Assembly: GCA_963575645.1 (NCBI GenBank)
Contig: OY754475.1
Location: forward strand, 19,630,509 to 19,694,508
Direction: 5' to 3'
Source: Xanthostigma xanthostigma
Lineage: Eukaryota; Arthropoda; Insecta; Raphidioptera; Raphidiidae
DNA length: 64,000 bases
The translations under genes and the position numbers were made by a program. Below the pieces are notes generated by a model. It was not told the origin of the DNA. It saw only the letters and a program-made list of their open reading frames with translations, and made no database searches. Shown piece after piece: positions 53,185 through 64,000 of this stretch. The stretch's first letter is position 1. Every line of letters begins with the position of its first letter.

Positions 53185-54427
53185 ATGTCCGTTTTGTTTA
53201 TTCTACGTTTTTTTATAACTTAACGCCGACTTTTGCTTTTAAATGTATTTTGAGCGTTTAATTAGTTACAATACTCTTTGATTTTTGTTGTAAATGCATC
53301 ATTTTAATCAATAATGATCATTTTTCACCAAACGACTTTTTCGATAATGAAAAACTTTTTAGAAGCACTGGTATCATTTCAAAACAATTGACATATAACC
53401 TCACATTGACAAATGTAAATTACGTATTTTTATAATAAATAATTTAATAACAATAAAATAATCAATTACTTTACCTTAATTTAGTTCTTCTATAAAATTA
53501 ATATGATTGAGAACTATTTTCTGGCAATATTTTAACAATAAATTAGCGAGTTGGGATCTCCTTTCAGCTGTCAGTGACTTGTGCAAAACGCAAAATTTGT
53601 GTTTTGCAATTTGCAAGCATCAAAAGTATAAAATAATTGTTACTTGAAAACATTCCAATTATAAGTAAGAGTTCAATAAATTTTTGTATTCAAACGAAAT
53701 ATTTAAGCATATTTATGTTAGTTGTTTACTTATTGAAAATTTTGAAATAAACGTTGGTAGTTTAAAACAATTGTTGCGAGTGTTATTCCGTAAATGTAAA
53801 TTTTATTTGCATATTTGCGGTTGATTGGGATTGAAAATAAATGATTTTTATCATCTGATGAGGCAGGTCATAGAGAATAAAATTCATGATAATTTAACTA
53901 TTTTTATTTTATATCCATACTTATAATCAAAGTCTGTTACATTTTATATTCAACTTATAAACAGAATAGAAGTTAAAGAAACGATTTTTATAATCTATAA
54001 AACGATATAGTAAAATATTGTTTGTATATAATATAGTGATAAATACAAATTAAAAATTTTAATTACAATACTTTGTACAATTTACGTTACAATTAAATAT
54101 TAAATTTCTGATTTCTTCAAGATTTTTAAAGGTCTGTAGATAAGCTTCGTCAATAAAATAATTTTTTTAAAAACACTTCTTTGGCGACTATACAGAGCAC
54201 ACAGAAGAAACACTTTCTCTTTTCGTTTAAAATAAAGTTTTAGCATTTTTCGGACCATTCAGTAAAGTTCACGATCGTAAAGTCCCTAAGCTGTCCATTT
54301 CTTGGATGTTGACTCATAAGCCGCTCACTTTAAATGATTAGGTTAGGGGTTTTACAATTAGAAATCTAGGCCTGCGCTTCTCGATACGAAATAAATCAAA
54401 GATAAAAAAACTTGTGTATGTTGTTAC
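53185..54427. other. Intergenic stretch between PGS1 and the group-7-like gene
   Basis: Very AT-rich; no gene seen. Confidence 0.4.
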
Positions 54428-54956
54428 TAGTGATGTGCCGGATATCCGTATCCGCGGATATCTGAGGGAGAAGAAAGATCTGTATCCGTTAGTTTTTGGG
54501 GGATTTTTTACGGATACTTTACCTTATTAATTTTCAAATCATAGATGAAATTTTATATATATATAGGTGATTAGGTAATAATGAAAAACTGTTAAATTCC
54601 ATTCAGATTATTTTTTATTTTTTAAAATCGTATTTGGCACTTTTATATTGCAAACATTTATCGTAGTGAGTACCATACCAATAGTACATAACTCAAAGGT
54701 ACTAAAAAACTATCTTTATAATGAGATATTGCACATCGATCTTTGGAAAGAGACAATCTGTTATGAGAGCTAACTCTTAAAGAGGTCAATAACACTTTCC
54801 CATAACAGATAGTCTTTTTCCAAAGGTCGATGTGCAATATGTACCGCCGCGTACTCTAAGAAAGTTAAGATCCGTATCCGCGGATCTTGAAACCAAATAT
54901 CCGTATTCAGATCCGTATCCGCGGATATACATTTTTAACGATCCGGCACATCACTA
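54428..54956. mobile_element. hAT foldback element I, copy 3
   Basis: 529 bp, target duplication GTTGTTAC exact. Confidence 0.9.
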
Positions 54957-55215
54957 GTTGTTACGTACGGCCGAAGTGAATACTTCTTGCACAAAACAAA
55001 AGTACATAGTAAAAAAAGAAAAACGTTATATCGAGGGATTGAACTTTTGTGTTATTAACACGCATAAAAAGTTATTCACTTCAAAAATATTAAAATTAAA
55101 TATATTTTTTTTCGCGACAAACATCGGGTAACTACTCACGACTCAGTTTAAAAAGCGCAGGTCCGAACTAATCACGGATTGACTTCACTTTGACTAACAA
55201 GGCACGTATTTAAAT

Positions 55216-55512
55216 CTAAAATTTGAACCCGTTTTTCTGCGCCGCATCTAACATAGGCAATTTTTCTCTTGCTAATTTTTCAACATTTATTAGGTCAAGT
55301 TTTTCTTGTATACGTTGTTTGACTGGGCCTTCGAGAGCATCCATTATTTGATAGCGCAGAAGATTTGGTAAAACGTTGATTATAAATTCTATGAGATAAT
55401 CGGCAGTACCTGCGCCGTTACACCGAACTTGGATGTTTCCTAAATCGAGCTGCAAGTCATCTAGAACCGGATGTTTACGGGTATCCACCGATTGGTTGAG
55501 GGCAATTTGAAC
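55216..55512 (-). CDS. Group-7-allergen-like gene, exon 6 (terminal)
   Basis: Acceptor TTTGACAG. Residues 344-441 ending KNGFKF, stop TAG at 55218-55216. Contains the terminal hydrophobic helix of domain 2. Confidence 0.9.
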   Translation of the reverse strand, partial: VQIALNQSVDTRKHPVLDDLQLDLGNIQVRCNGAGTADYLIEFIINVLPNLLRYQIMDALEGPVKQRIQEKLDLINVEKLAREKLPMLDAAQKNGFKF

Positions 55513-58500
55513 CTGTCAAATAGAGAGCATTTATAAAATTCAACAGTCGGTGTGTTTGTCGGTTGCCACTTTGTTGAAATGATGGGAGCGCACGCGCAGT
55601 CTAGAAATAGACTGTGCGCATGCGCGTTTTAACAACTTAAGCATAGACAAGTAAAAAGTATACTAATGATAGATAGATTGTAAATTTAGACGCCGAGATA
55701 ATCAGCGTCTATTTACTCTATGTAGGGTCCGATCTAGGGGGGAGGGGCAAACCGGGCAATTGCCCGGGGCGGCAAAATTGAGAGCGGCGCGGCGTCGGCG
55801 GCGAAAATTTGAAAGATGGATAAACATAAAAAATTACATCATCTATGGAACAACGCATGGGTAAAAGGCGCAAATATTATTTTGCTCGGAGCGGCGAAAT
55901 AGCTGGATCGGGCCCTGACTCTATGTGACAGAATGCCAAGTTTCATCAAAATCGGTTCAGCTATTTTCGTATGACGCCGACATAAAATTTCAAACAAATT
56001 AAAAAAAACGCATTCTTCCGTCTAGCTATCATACCCTACTCTATATTTTCACTCACTGTTCGTCTCTCTTTTGTTTGAACTTAATAAATATATAGCCTGT
56101 AAAGTAAAGTATTTTTCGAATCGATTCAGTAGTTCCTGAGATTACGCCCGACAAATAAACGTACAAACGTTTCATCTTTAAAAGATTACCTTGAAGTATT
56201 CGACAGCAAATTCAACAGTTCCAGCTCTTGACAACATTCCACCTATGACTCCGATCTCCCAATGACTGGAACCTTTGAGTTTTTGAGTACCGACGTCAGC
56301 CATCGCTCTGATCGTTGTTTTGTTAATCAGTTCTACCGTAATATCCCCGGAACGATAAAATGAAGACAGTCCAGTCAACCACGTATGCGTCATTTGAATA
56401 TCGAACAAACCGATCTAAAAACAAGTGACAGTGTTGTATAAAAAAACAACTGAATAAGAAGTATTTGTTTCGTAACACTCCGGAATTGAGTATCGATCGA
56501 GCTTAAAATGTTTTTTTGACGTGATAACGTCTTATAAATTGATGAAACACCGGCTGCATGCACGAAAAAGTGTAACGTTCCGAAATGTGTCAGGTTCCGA
56601 AATGTGTCACGTTCCGCCTGACCCTGTGCGTGCAAGCGAGAGCGCAGTATAAGCGATAGAGAAGCACGATCGGTCCAAGTTTGACAGCTACTAAAATTTA
56701 GGTTATGTATTATTAAATATGATATTCGAGCGGAATACGTTATCACGTAAAACTATCGTCCGTAAACCGACTTTACAGACAACCAATTTTTTTTAATTAT
56801 TAAACTCTATTCGATGTAAATTATGCCAAATTTCAGATCGATAGCATATCGTCATTGGTTCTGTAATACCTCTTATGTGCAAAAAGTAAAATTTGCAAGA
56901 AAGGCCAAAAAGTGGTTATATCAGCAATGGACAGTAAGAACTAGCAATTTCAGAGGTATATTACTAATTCATACTTATCTTTACTATACGTGTTTAATCA
57001 AGACGAAGTATTTTCTTAATAAATATTTAACGTTAATTTCGGATTTATTGGCACATGGGAGGAATTATTTGATACAACTTTTCACATAAGAATTACTTAC
57101 TCTTGTTGGTTACTGTAAAATTAATTTTGAGGTATTACTAGTGTATAGAGTTGTGTTTCCTGAATCTTTTCATCTAAAAAACGTTAAATCTGCCAATTAT
57201 GCACATAAGAGCTATTACAGAACCAACGACGATATGTAGCTCGTGAGAAAATGGACTGTGACATACACAGACAACGGAGTCTCACCGTTTTGGTACAGAA
57301 CCATAAAAAGAACTATAATCTTGTTACCGTATGGTTATAGTCAGCAATTTTATAAGGATCGTAGCCTTTGTCTCGAACATATTTCCTCGCTTGTGCAACA
57401 GCCATATCGAACGGCGGTATGGAATTCGGGAACGTGCTTGGAATTTTCGAAATTTCCTTATTTAAGTCGCCGCGAATATTTTGATTCGCTTGATCCAAAA
57501 TAAACGGTTTAATGGAATCGAACAGGAAATTTCCAACTGAATTTATTATGCTCTGTAAAAAATATCAAACAATATTTTCTCTTTTAAAAAAATGAGAATA
57601 GAGAGAATCTGCAATAAATTATCTGACAAAATATTCAACTTAGAAACTTAAAAGACGCGTTAAAAAAATCGAGAAAACATTATGATTACTTTAAGAAACA
57701 GTTTTTTACAGATTGTATCGATACAAACACTCGGGCAACTTTGTGTGGAGTGGTCACTCCCTACTATTTCACATCGAATTCAGTGCGCATCCAAATATCG
57801 AGTTACGTTACGGAACTTGTCCCTAGTGTTGGGTAACTCAGATCTGAACCGGTTCAAAGAGCCGGCTCCGACAGAAGATCCGTGAGAGCCGACTCACTTT
57901 TTTATGAGCCGGCGGATCAACGGATCCGCATAACTCAGTGAAACACTTAACACACAGAAGCAATAAGTATCTGTCAGCTCAAATGACTCATGCATCATGT
58001 TTGGTTATGCATTCTATACAGGTATACATTATACAATCAACAACTATACAATGTACACACTACGCACAGGCGGTACAGTTATTACAGTGTTTCACTTAAG
58101 TCACAACTATTTAAGGTATTGTATTGCATATTGTAATATGTTTTCTGTAACATAGCAAGTAGCAACCTGTAAAACCCCGCCTTATAATATGTGAGTCAGT
58201 CACTGGCATAATATTACGTGATATGATTGACTCAACTCACTCACTGACTCAGTTGACTCGAATAACATATTCAGAACTCGGCTCTTTTTGAACCGGTTCA
58301 GGGAGCCGGCTCACATACGGGATCCAGATGCAAAGATGCAGATCACTAAAAAGACCCGTTTATCTCATCTCTACTTGTCCCCAAATATTCAGCACTGTGC
58401 CGCAAAATGAAGTATGAAAAGATATATTTTTTATTCAACTCATGCGCGCTATTCATGTTTTATCATGCCTAAAAACCGAACCCTAAATAGCCATTTACCG

Positions 58501-60468
58501 ACTGGTGACAATTACTTGTCATAACTCAATGAAAATTCCTACTAGCTCGGCCATTGTGGAGTAATGAAAATAAACGTAACTATTTTCTGAGTCGTAACGA
58601 AATAGTAGGTAACAACAACTCCGTTGTTACCCATTGAGGCTAAAATTGAGAGGCCGAATGTTTTCGACATGGAGTTTATTCATAACCGGCTAACCTCAAA
58701 CCAAAACATTGAATCGTGCTGTCTGGTGCTGTTAGTATTGACAGTTTTTTTTATAAAGAAATAAATAGATATTTACAACAACTCATTAATAACAATAAAT
58801 AAAACATTAATAACTCGCAATTGTTGAATAAAATTATGGGCGTAGCTTGTAGGCTAAGTCATGACCTGTCAGCGCCATGAATGACTTAGACTACTAGTTA
58901 CGCCAATAACTATTACCTGAAAAACGCTGCCCATGAAACCGAGGTTTTCAAAATTCATGTCGATAGTTTGAAAAGAAATGTCCATCTGTATGTCTTGCGC
59001 GTGAAGTTTACCGTCTCGTTCCACTTCCAATCGAGCGATGCCTTCGACGAACACATTAGTCATTTTGACAGTAAACGGACCTTGCGATTTACTTATCCAC
59101 GTTGACATTGTGTAATTGCCTCGCACTAACATTGTGTCGATTGTTAACGCTACTTTTACCTTTTCGGAAAAAAATAAGAAGATTCATGTTTAGCGTTACC
59201 TAAGATAAACATTAGTTCTCGCATAACGCGTAGAAACAGTTACAAATATAATATATAAGTATAATATGTCATTGTTTAGTAATTGATAACTCATGCCGCC
59301 GCGATAGTAACAATTCCGGTTTGAGTTCCAACATTTACAGTGTTTGAAAATATTTTTTGAAGTGAAAACTTCTTTAGCGGCGTTGTACACTTTTTTTATA
59401 ATGGGTAAAAAATGTTAAACTCGCGTCAGGTCAAGTAAGAACTGGGTGAGCGAGAAAACTCTCTCTATGCAATCGAATGGTTTTTAACTACACTATAAGT
59501 TGTGTTTTGGCGACATCAGACGGAATTTCTTGGAAGTTATTAGTTCAAACTTTTCTGCGCTTTGGTCGTTTAACATAGACATGCTCTAAATGGCATAAAT
59601 GAATCAAGTTTTCACTTCTGCCGGCACTCCCGGAGTGCATTTGCGTTTTTTCTAATATAGCATTGTTAACAATTGGTGTTTCTAAACAATTGAAGTAAAC
59701 TATAGCTACATCCTTCCTAATAAGAAATTATTCTATTCTAAAAACTCAGAACATACTTGCATTGCGTTTACGTCGGACTTCATCGAAACAATTTTGAATT
59801 TCGAAAGACCGTAAACATTGACATCTTTAAAATTCATCGTTGCCACCGAAAAGGAATGTTTCAACGGAGGTATTGGCATTGGATCCGGAATGGGCACTCC
59901 TGGTATTCCGACCGGATCTTCTTGTTTATAATGCTCCAGTATAACAAGTATTTGTTCGCTGAGTTTTTTTTCTGCCGTGGCGACCGATTCTTCATCTGGT
60001 TTTGAAACAGCATCTTAAAAAAATAGGAATGTTAAAATGTGTGCGGTTTAAATAAATGAAAGTTGATATCTTTCAGGGCAGTAGATTATAGACGCTTAAC
60101 AGCTGAGGTCATGTGTGTAATAAAAAAATTTGCCCTCCGACATACGCAAAATTGTTTTTGATATGAGTTCGGGTTCCTGAGAGACTAGTTCCCAAAAAAA
60201 CATTGGAAAGCAAACTACATTTAAATGTTTCTCATGAGGGGAAAAAGTTGAAGATTAACATTTATTTTGTTTCAGTATTACTTTTGTTTTAAAACAAAAG
60301 TTACGTATTACTGTTCGTTTTTGTGTCACATAAACAATTTAATATTTTAATATAACAAATGATCTGTTACGTTAATATTTATTATATACCTTCGATTTGC
60401 TCCTCGTGAAGGACCGCTAGAACACTTACGACTGCAAAATGCAGAAATAAAATCCATTTTAGAAGCAT
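55216..60468 (-). CDS. Secreted two-domain group-7-allergen/JHBP-like lipid-binding protein
   Basis: Six minus-strand exons: 60468-60390, 60013-59757, 59159-58917, 57552-57328, 56414-56190, 55512-55216. They join to 441 residues with no stop. MLLKWILFLHFAVVSVLA is a clear signal peptide. Residues about 30-225 and 235-425 are two copies of one fold. Each starts with an amphipathic helix, has a Gly/Leu-rich strand (NVNVYGLSKFKI; FDIQMTHTWLTGLSSF), an inner strand pair, a short DIQMDISFQTIDMNFEN or DDLQLDLGNIQVR strand, and a hydrophobic helix near the end (IINSVGNFLFDSIKPFI; LIEFIINVLPNLLRYQIM). This pattern matches the group-7 mite allergen family of insects, relatives of JHBP/takeout and BPI (TULIP fold), which carry lipids in tubes. 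The ligand is unknown. Simple JHBP/takeout is the alternative, but that family has one domain and a Cys-rich N-terminus; only one Cys is seen in the mature chain here. Confidence 0.85.
55723..55917. mobile_element. hAT MITE (TAGGGTCCGATC)
   Basis: Ends TAGGGTCCGATCTAGG and GGATCGGGCCCTG; target duplication ACTCTATG exact. GC-rich middle (CGGGCAATTGCCCGGGGCGG). Confidence 0.9.
56190..56414 (-). CDS. Group-7-allergen-like gene, exon 5
   Basis: 75 codons, residues 269-343, strands of domain 2 (MTHTWLTGLSSFYRSGD, TVELINKTTIRAMADVG). Exon 4 has the same length and phase, consistent with an ancient domain duplication. Confidence 0.87.
56513..56788 (+). mobile_element. Element F, copy 7
   Basis: Same ends; intronic in the group-7-like gene. 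Includes a small duplication of TTCCGAAATGTGTCA. Confidence 0.85.
57328..57552 (-). CDS. Group-7-allergen-like gene, exon 4
   Basis: 75 codons, residues 194-268: end of domain 1 (IINSVGNFLFDSIKPFILDQ) and start of domain 2 (FDMAVAQARKYVRDKGYDP). Confidence 0.85.
57824..58373. mobile_element. hAT element H, copy 2
   Basis: Ends TAGTGTTGGGTAACTCAG and CATCTCTA; target duplication CTTGTCCC exact. Intron of the group-7-like gene. Confidence 0.9.
58531..58914. repeat. Repeat A, copy 2, touching a splice donor
   Basis: Same repeat as at the window start. Its right edge is the base next to the GT donor of exon 3 of the group-7-like gene. No terminal inverted repeats or target duplication could be read. 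Confidence 0.85.
58917..59159 (-). CDS. Group-7-allergen-like gene, exon 3
   Basis: 81 codons, residues 113-193, strands of domain 1. The donor GT (58916-58915) sits exactly at the edge of a dispersed repeat, which supplies intron bases from +3 onward. Confidence 0.87.
59757..60013 (-). CDS. Group-7-allergen-like gene, exon 2
   Basis: Acceptor TTTTTTAAG, donor GTATGT. Residues 27-112: helix AEKKLSEQILVILEHYKQ, the Pro-rich VGIPGVPIPDPMPIPPL turn and the strand NFKDVNVYGLSKFKI. Confidence 0.87.
60083..60185. repeat. Repeat L, copy 2
   Basis: GTAGATTATAGACGCTTAAC ... GAGTTCGGGTTCCTGAG, reverse of 22999-23096. Confidence 0.5.
60390..60468 (-). CDS. Group-7-allergen-like gene, exon 1 (signal peptide)
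   Basis: ATG at 60468-60466, 26 codons plus 1 base, donor GTATAT. It codes the hydrophobic signal peptide and LHEEQIE. Too short for most ORF callers. Confidence 0.85.
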
Positions 60469-60817
60469 TTCACTTAATTTTTTCACTAATAATAATAGTT
60501 TTATTTAATTAACTAATGAAATGGACATATTTCATTATATTTTCTTAAGAACTAAAGTCTATAATAATAATATAAAATACGCGTTTCGGTTTGACAGTGG
60601 CGTGCAATAATGTTATTCATCCTGTTATTAATTTAATTCAATTAATACAATTTATGAGAGGGCTTCTTTTTAACTAATTGGTAGGTTAAAATAGTTTACA
60701 CTGTAAAATTATACGCATGCGTAAGTTGTTTTTTTTTAATGTATCTTTATTTAAATTTCGTAACAGTTTTCATAAAAAATAGAAAATGATATTATCGACA
60801 TCTTAAAAAAACAGTAG

Positions 60818-60923
60818 ACAGTCAGATTTAAAAACGGTTGGTGAAGTGCGAATTCCGTGTGTGTTTTTGTGTTTTGTGTTGCAAAAATTGGATTATAATT
60901 CAACTACTGCCAGAAAATATAAG
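60818..60923 (+). other. Possible non-coding first exon of a gene to the right
   Basis: GACAGTCAGATTT resembles an arthropod initiator, and AAATATAAG/GTAAGATC at 60923/60924 is a good donor. No ORF is present. It could be a 5' UTR exon of a plus-strand gene beyond 64000, head-to-head with the group-7-like gene. Weak: sequence context only. Confidence 0.25.
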
Positions 60924-62397
60924 GTAAGATCGCTATAATATATTATTCTAACAATTATTTTGCTCTACAATTGTTTTAAACGCTCAATAACAACTTTGAA
61001 ATAAATGGTCCAATCGGCTGATAGATGCATATCTGTTTTTATGATTAAATATACGTTTGACGACCCATTGATGCATATTTTGATAAATGTACGGTAAATT
61101 TATCAATTTCTGTAAATAATATTAATGGTATAATGTATCCAGCAAATAATTTTATGCTATAATGTACATTAACCAAGAAATGTTAGGTTCCGTAAATATT
61201 GAGTTTCTGTAAAAAAATCGCCGAAATAACAAACAAAGGATATTGGAATCTGTTTGTGATACAAATATAAATGGACACATTGCTACAGAAACTTAATTAA
61301 AGTTATTTATTCTTAATCTGAGAATAAACTTTCGGCTGCCCAACAAGTCGATGTGAAATTTAAACTTGAAAGTTAATTTTTGAGCTTAAATTACTACACA
61401 ATGTTATGGATACAGATTTTTTGATAAAATCAAAACGCTTGACTTATTTCGGATAAAATACCCTAGAATTGAAGAAAAAAACATTATGTAGGTAAACATG
61501 CAAAGAAAACTGGTTTTCTCAAAGAACCAAGTGATTAAAATGTGTGCCCCCGCCATCTTATCGATTTGTAACAGTTGATAAAGAAAATTCATTTACATTG
61601 AATATAAACAAAAATAAAAAAATTATCAGTGAGACTTATTTTAAATAAATTTTAATCAATGCGTTTCCGAAAATATTCGACTGATCGAAATGTTTTTTAA
61701 TCTTGTGGACATTCGGTTTGTGTAGAAATCTTTCATTCGTTTTTCTGTTCTCAAAAAAGTTTTCCCGACAAGAACGCCGCTGTGCTAGGTGAAAGTTCAA
61801 AGACTAAATTGATAATTTGTTATCTTTAATTTCCAATGACGACAATTTATCGATAATTTGTATTTCGACTAGACACTAATAACATCCTATTTCTGACGCT
61901 ACAGTCTATTATTATCAGTTGTTTTCTTAAATTAAATTCTCTATATTCAAAACATGAACGCTGCAGCTGCTGCAGTGTACAATTTTTTAATTTTTGACGT
62001 TGATCAAATTCCTTGACGGAAAATGGATTTGTGGAAGGTTTCTGGAGCGAAATTTTGTAACGTTTCCATTTCTTTTGAAATTTAAATTAGGTATCGCTTC
62101 AAGTTCCTGTTTAATTTATGTTAACTAAAATTGTTCTTCTTATGACTAACTTTCACGCGAGATTTTAATGTTAATAAAACTTTGACAAAACAAAACAGTA
62201 TAAAAAAATCTCGTAAGTAATGCATTAAACGGTCAGTTTTCCTAGACGCTGATAACCTTAGATGGTGAGCGTCTATAACCTACAATCTAATCTCCCTCAG
62301 TTTTCAGATTCTAACCTGAGAACTAGTGAAAATAAGCGTCCTACGTGAATTATAAAAGTTGAATTTTTAATTTTTCTCCTACGCCAATCGTTTGTGA
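60924..62397. other. Stretch right of the group-7-like gene, nothing recognised
   Basis: AT-rich; could be first intron of a gene beyond the window. Confidence 0.3.
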
Positions 62398-62607
62398 CCA
62401 AAGAGATATTAGACTAGAGTACGCGAGTGAGCCGTAAAAGTGTCTGCAATTCAGGTAACTAATGATACAAAACAATGCTGATTTGAGTAAACAAATGTCT
62501 GGTTTTGTGGAATTTCTGCAGCGTTCTCTCTCTCAACTGAGGACACTTTCACTTATGGCAAGCATACGAACTCGTGTACTCTAGTTACTTATATCTCTTT
62601 GGATTTT
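62398..62607. mobile_element. Same foldback element with one internal unit
   Basis: Ends CCAAAGAGATATTAG and ATATCTCTTTGG; flank GTTTGTGA on both sides (right copy 62608-62615). One internal unit only. Confidence 0.8.
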
Positions 62608-62952
62608 GTTTGTGACTAATTAATTAATTATTTAGGAATTCATTTGTTAATCCGATTAACTAACAACTGACTGCAAAATAGGCTTCCGGGTACTCAATTG
62701 ATCGAAATTTCAAATATATTCATAATAAAAACGTTTATGAATTGTGACTACGAAATATATTTGGTTTTGGCTCATGTAATCTTTGCGACCGTTTGGTTTC
62801 GTATCTTCGTTTTGTTATAAAATCAATAGAATTTCAGTTCGTCGTTCGGTCGCTAGGTGTCGCTAGTAGAGCGATTTTTCCGAAGCAGTCAATCATATGT
62901 GTAATAGTATAAGAGCCAGTGATCGGCTACCAGTATGTATTTGACCAGACCT

Positions 62953-63766
62953 GATTATTATTCTATTTATTATTTCAAACAAGTTTCGTAAATAAAATTT
63001 TTTTCTAAACTTTATAGTTCCGGAAATATTTAGAAAATTAAAAAAAAATCAGCTGCTCTTTTGTCTTGTAGATCTGTCAGAAATAAACTAGTTAAGCATG
63101 CTTTGATTAATTCTTACATGACGTGGAACATATTATGTAGGTGACCAAGACGACGAATAGCAAATATCATATTGAATACTAGCCATTATCCGCGTCACCT
63201 CACGCGATATCAGAAATGTTATTTTCTTTATTTTACTATATCAAATGTCAATATTTTTGAGGTTGGAAAGGTCCCGTCTCCCAATTGGTTGGAATTTTTT
63301 ATTTGTTCCAAAACAAAATTAAAAAGTGTCAAGTGATAATAAAAATATTGTTTATAGGTATAGGCATAAATAATTTTTTATATTCTCTTGACATTTTTAT
63401 TTTTGTTTTGGAACAAATAAAAAATTCCAACCAATTGGGAGACGGGACCTTTCCAACTTCAAAAATATTGACATTTGATATAGTAAAATAAAGAAAATAA
63501 CATTTCTGATATCGCGTGAGGTGACGCGGATAATGGCTAGTATTCAATATGATATTTGCTATTCGTCGTCTTGGTCACCTACATAATATGTTCCACGTCA
63601 TGTAAAAATTAATCAAAGCATGCTTAACTAGTTTATTTCTGACAGATCTACAAGACAAAAGAGCAGCTGATTTTTTTTTAATTTTCTAAATATTTCCGGA
63701 ACTATAAAGTTTAGAAAAAAATTTTATTTACGAAACTTGTTTGAAATAATAAATAGAATAATAATC
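62953..63766. repeat. 814-bp near-perfect palindrome
   Basis: Left arm from GATTATTATTCTATTTATTA, right arm ending in its complement. Arms about 390 bp differ by only a few bases; loop about 35 bp near 63360. The two opposed ORFs inside are shadows. Confidence 0.95.
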
Positions 63767-64000
63767 CGTGATGAAAAATATACCTTTCAAAATTTCATAT
63801 TTTTTAGTACTTAAAAAATTGTCTGCCACGATGATTGTCGCGCGATAATGGTCTGCCATTGTTATTTTTCAATAGCGATAATAATATATTATTAAATTTC
63901 CAAATGGCAGACGTGGTCAAATACTTTGAAAATTAGTCAAATTTTGTACCTGTCGCACCTGAGTACGGGCCGCGGCGGCCACTCCGGACTTAGTGAGTCC

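Noticed and set aside
63285..63547. Opposed ORFs of 68 and 72 codons
   Set aside because: They are mirror images produced by the palindrome.

Overview
The window looks like nuclear DNA of an insect, most likely a moth or butterfly. It is AT-rich, its genes are split into many short exons with GT-AG introns, and introns and spacers are packed with short non-autonomous transposons. One of these is a repeat with GGGTTCCGTACC-type ends, common in Lepidoptera. The order is inferred from gene families and repeats, not proven.

Three protein genes are supported. (1) Positions 563-37689, plus strand: the 3' eighteen exons of a Tudor/LOTUS germ-granule protein of the TDRD7 (Drosophila tapas) type. All splice phases join, giving about 1114 residues with a stop at 37687-37689; the N-terminus lies left of the window. 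(2) Positions 48890-52996, minus strand: a complete four-exon PGS1 (mitochondrial phosphatidylglycerophosphate synthase, phospholipase-D fold), 486 aa. (3) Positions 55216-60468, minus strand: a complete six-exon secreted protein of 441 aa with a signal peptide and two tandem lipid-binding domains of the group-7 allergen / JHBP-like (TULIP) kind. The three genes share no evident pathway; they are simply neighbours.

Most of the rest is repeats. Several hAT-type elements have readable 8-bp target-site duplications (8840-9433, 13444-13828, 18939-19931, 29883-30392, 33455-34273, 39922-40431, 44631-45147, 49823-50170, 54428-54956, 55723-55917, 57824-58373). There are pogo/Tigger-like TA-flanked MITEs, one pair forming a 1-kb palindrome that carries the start of a transposase. 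There are also PIF/Harbinger-like elements, two Helitron-like copies, a tRNA-derived SINE, seven copies of an unnamed element ending TTGGTTGTCTGTAAAG, and five copies of one ending TATAATACGCGCCAC. Tandem arrays occur at 4971-5440 (31-bp unit), 11031-11717 (about 160-bp unit), 19054-19588 (136-bp unit) and 38053-38755 (about 29-bp AT-rich unit). A near-perfect 814-bp palindrome lies at 62953-63766.

I found no clearly new multi-gene system. The most unusual signals are a repeat whose edge supplies bases +3 onward of a splice donor (58914/58915), the large young palindrome, transposons that have amplified their own internal sequence, and foldback elements that share a core but have different ends.
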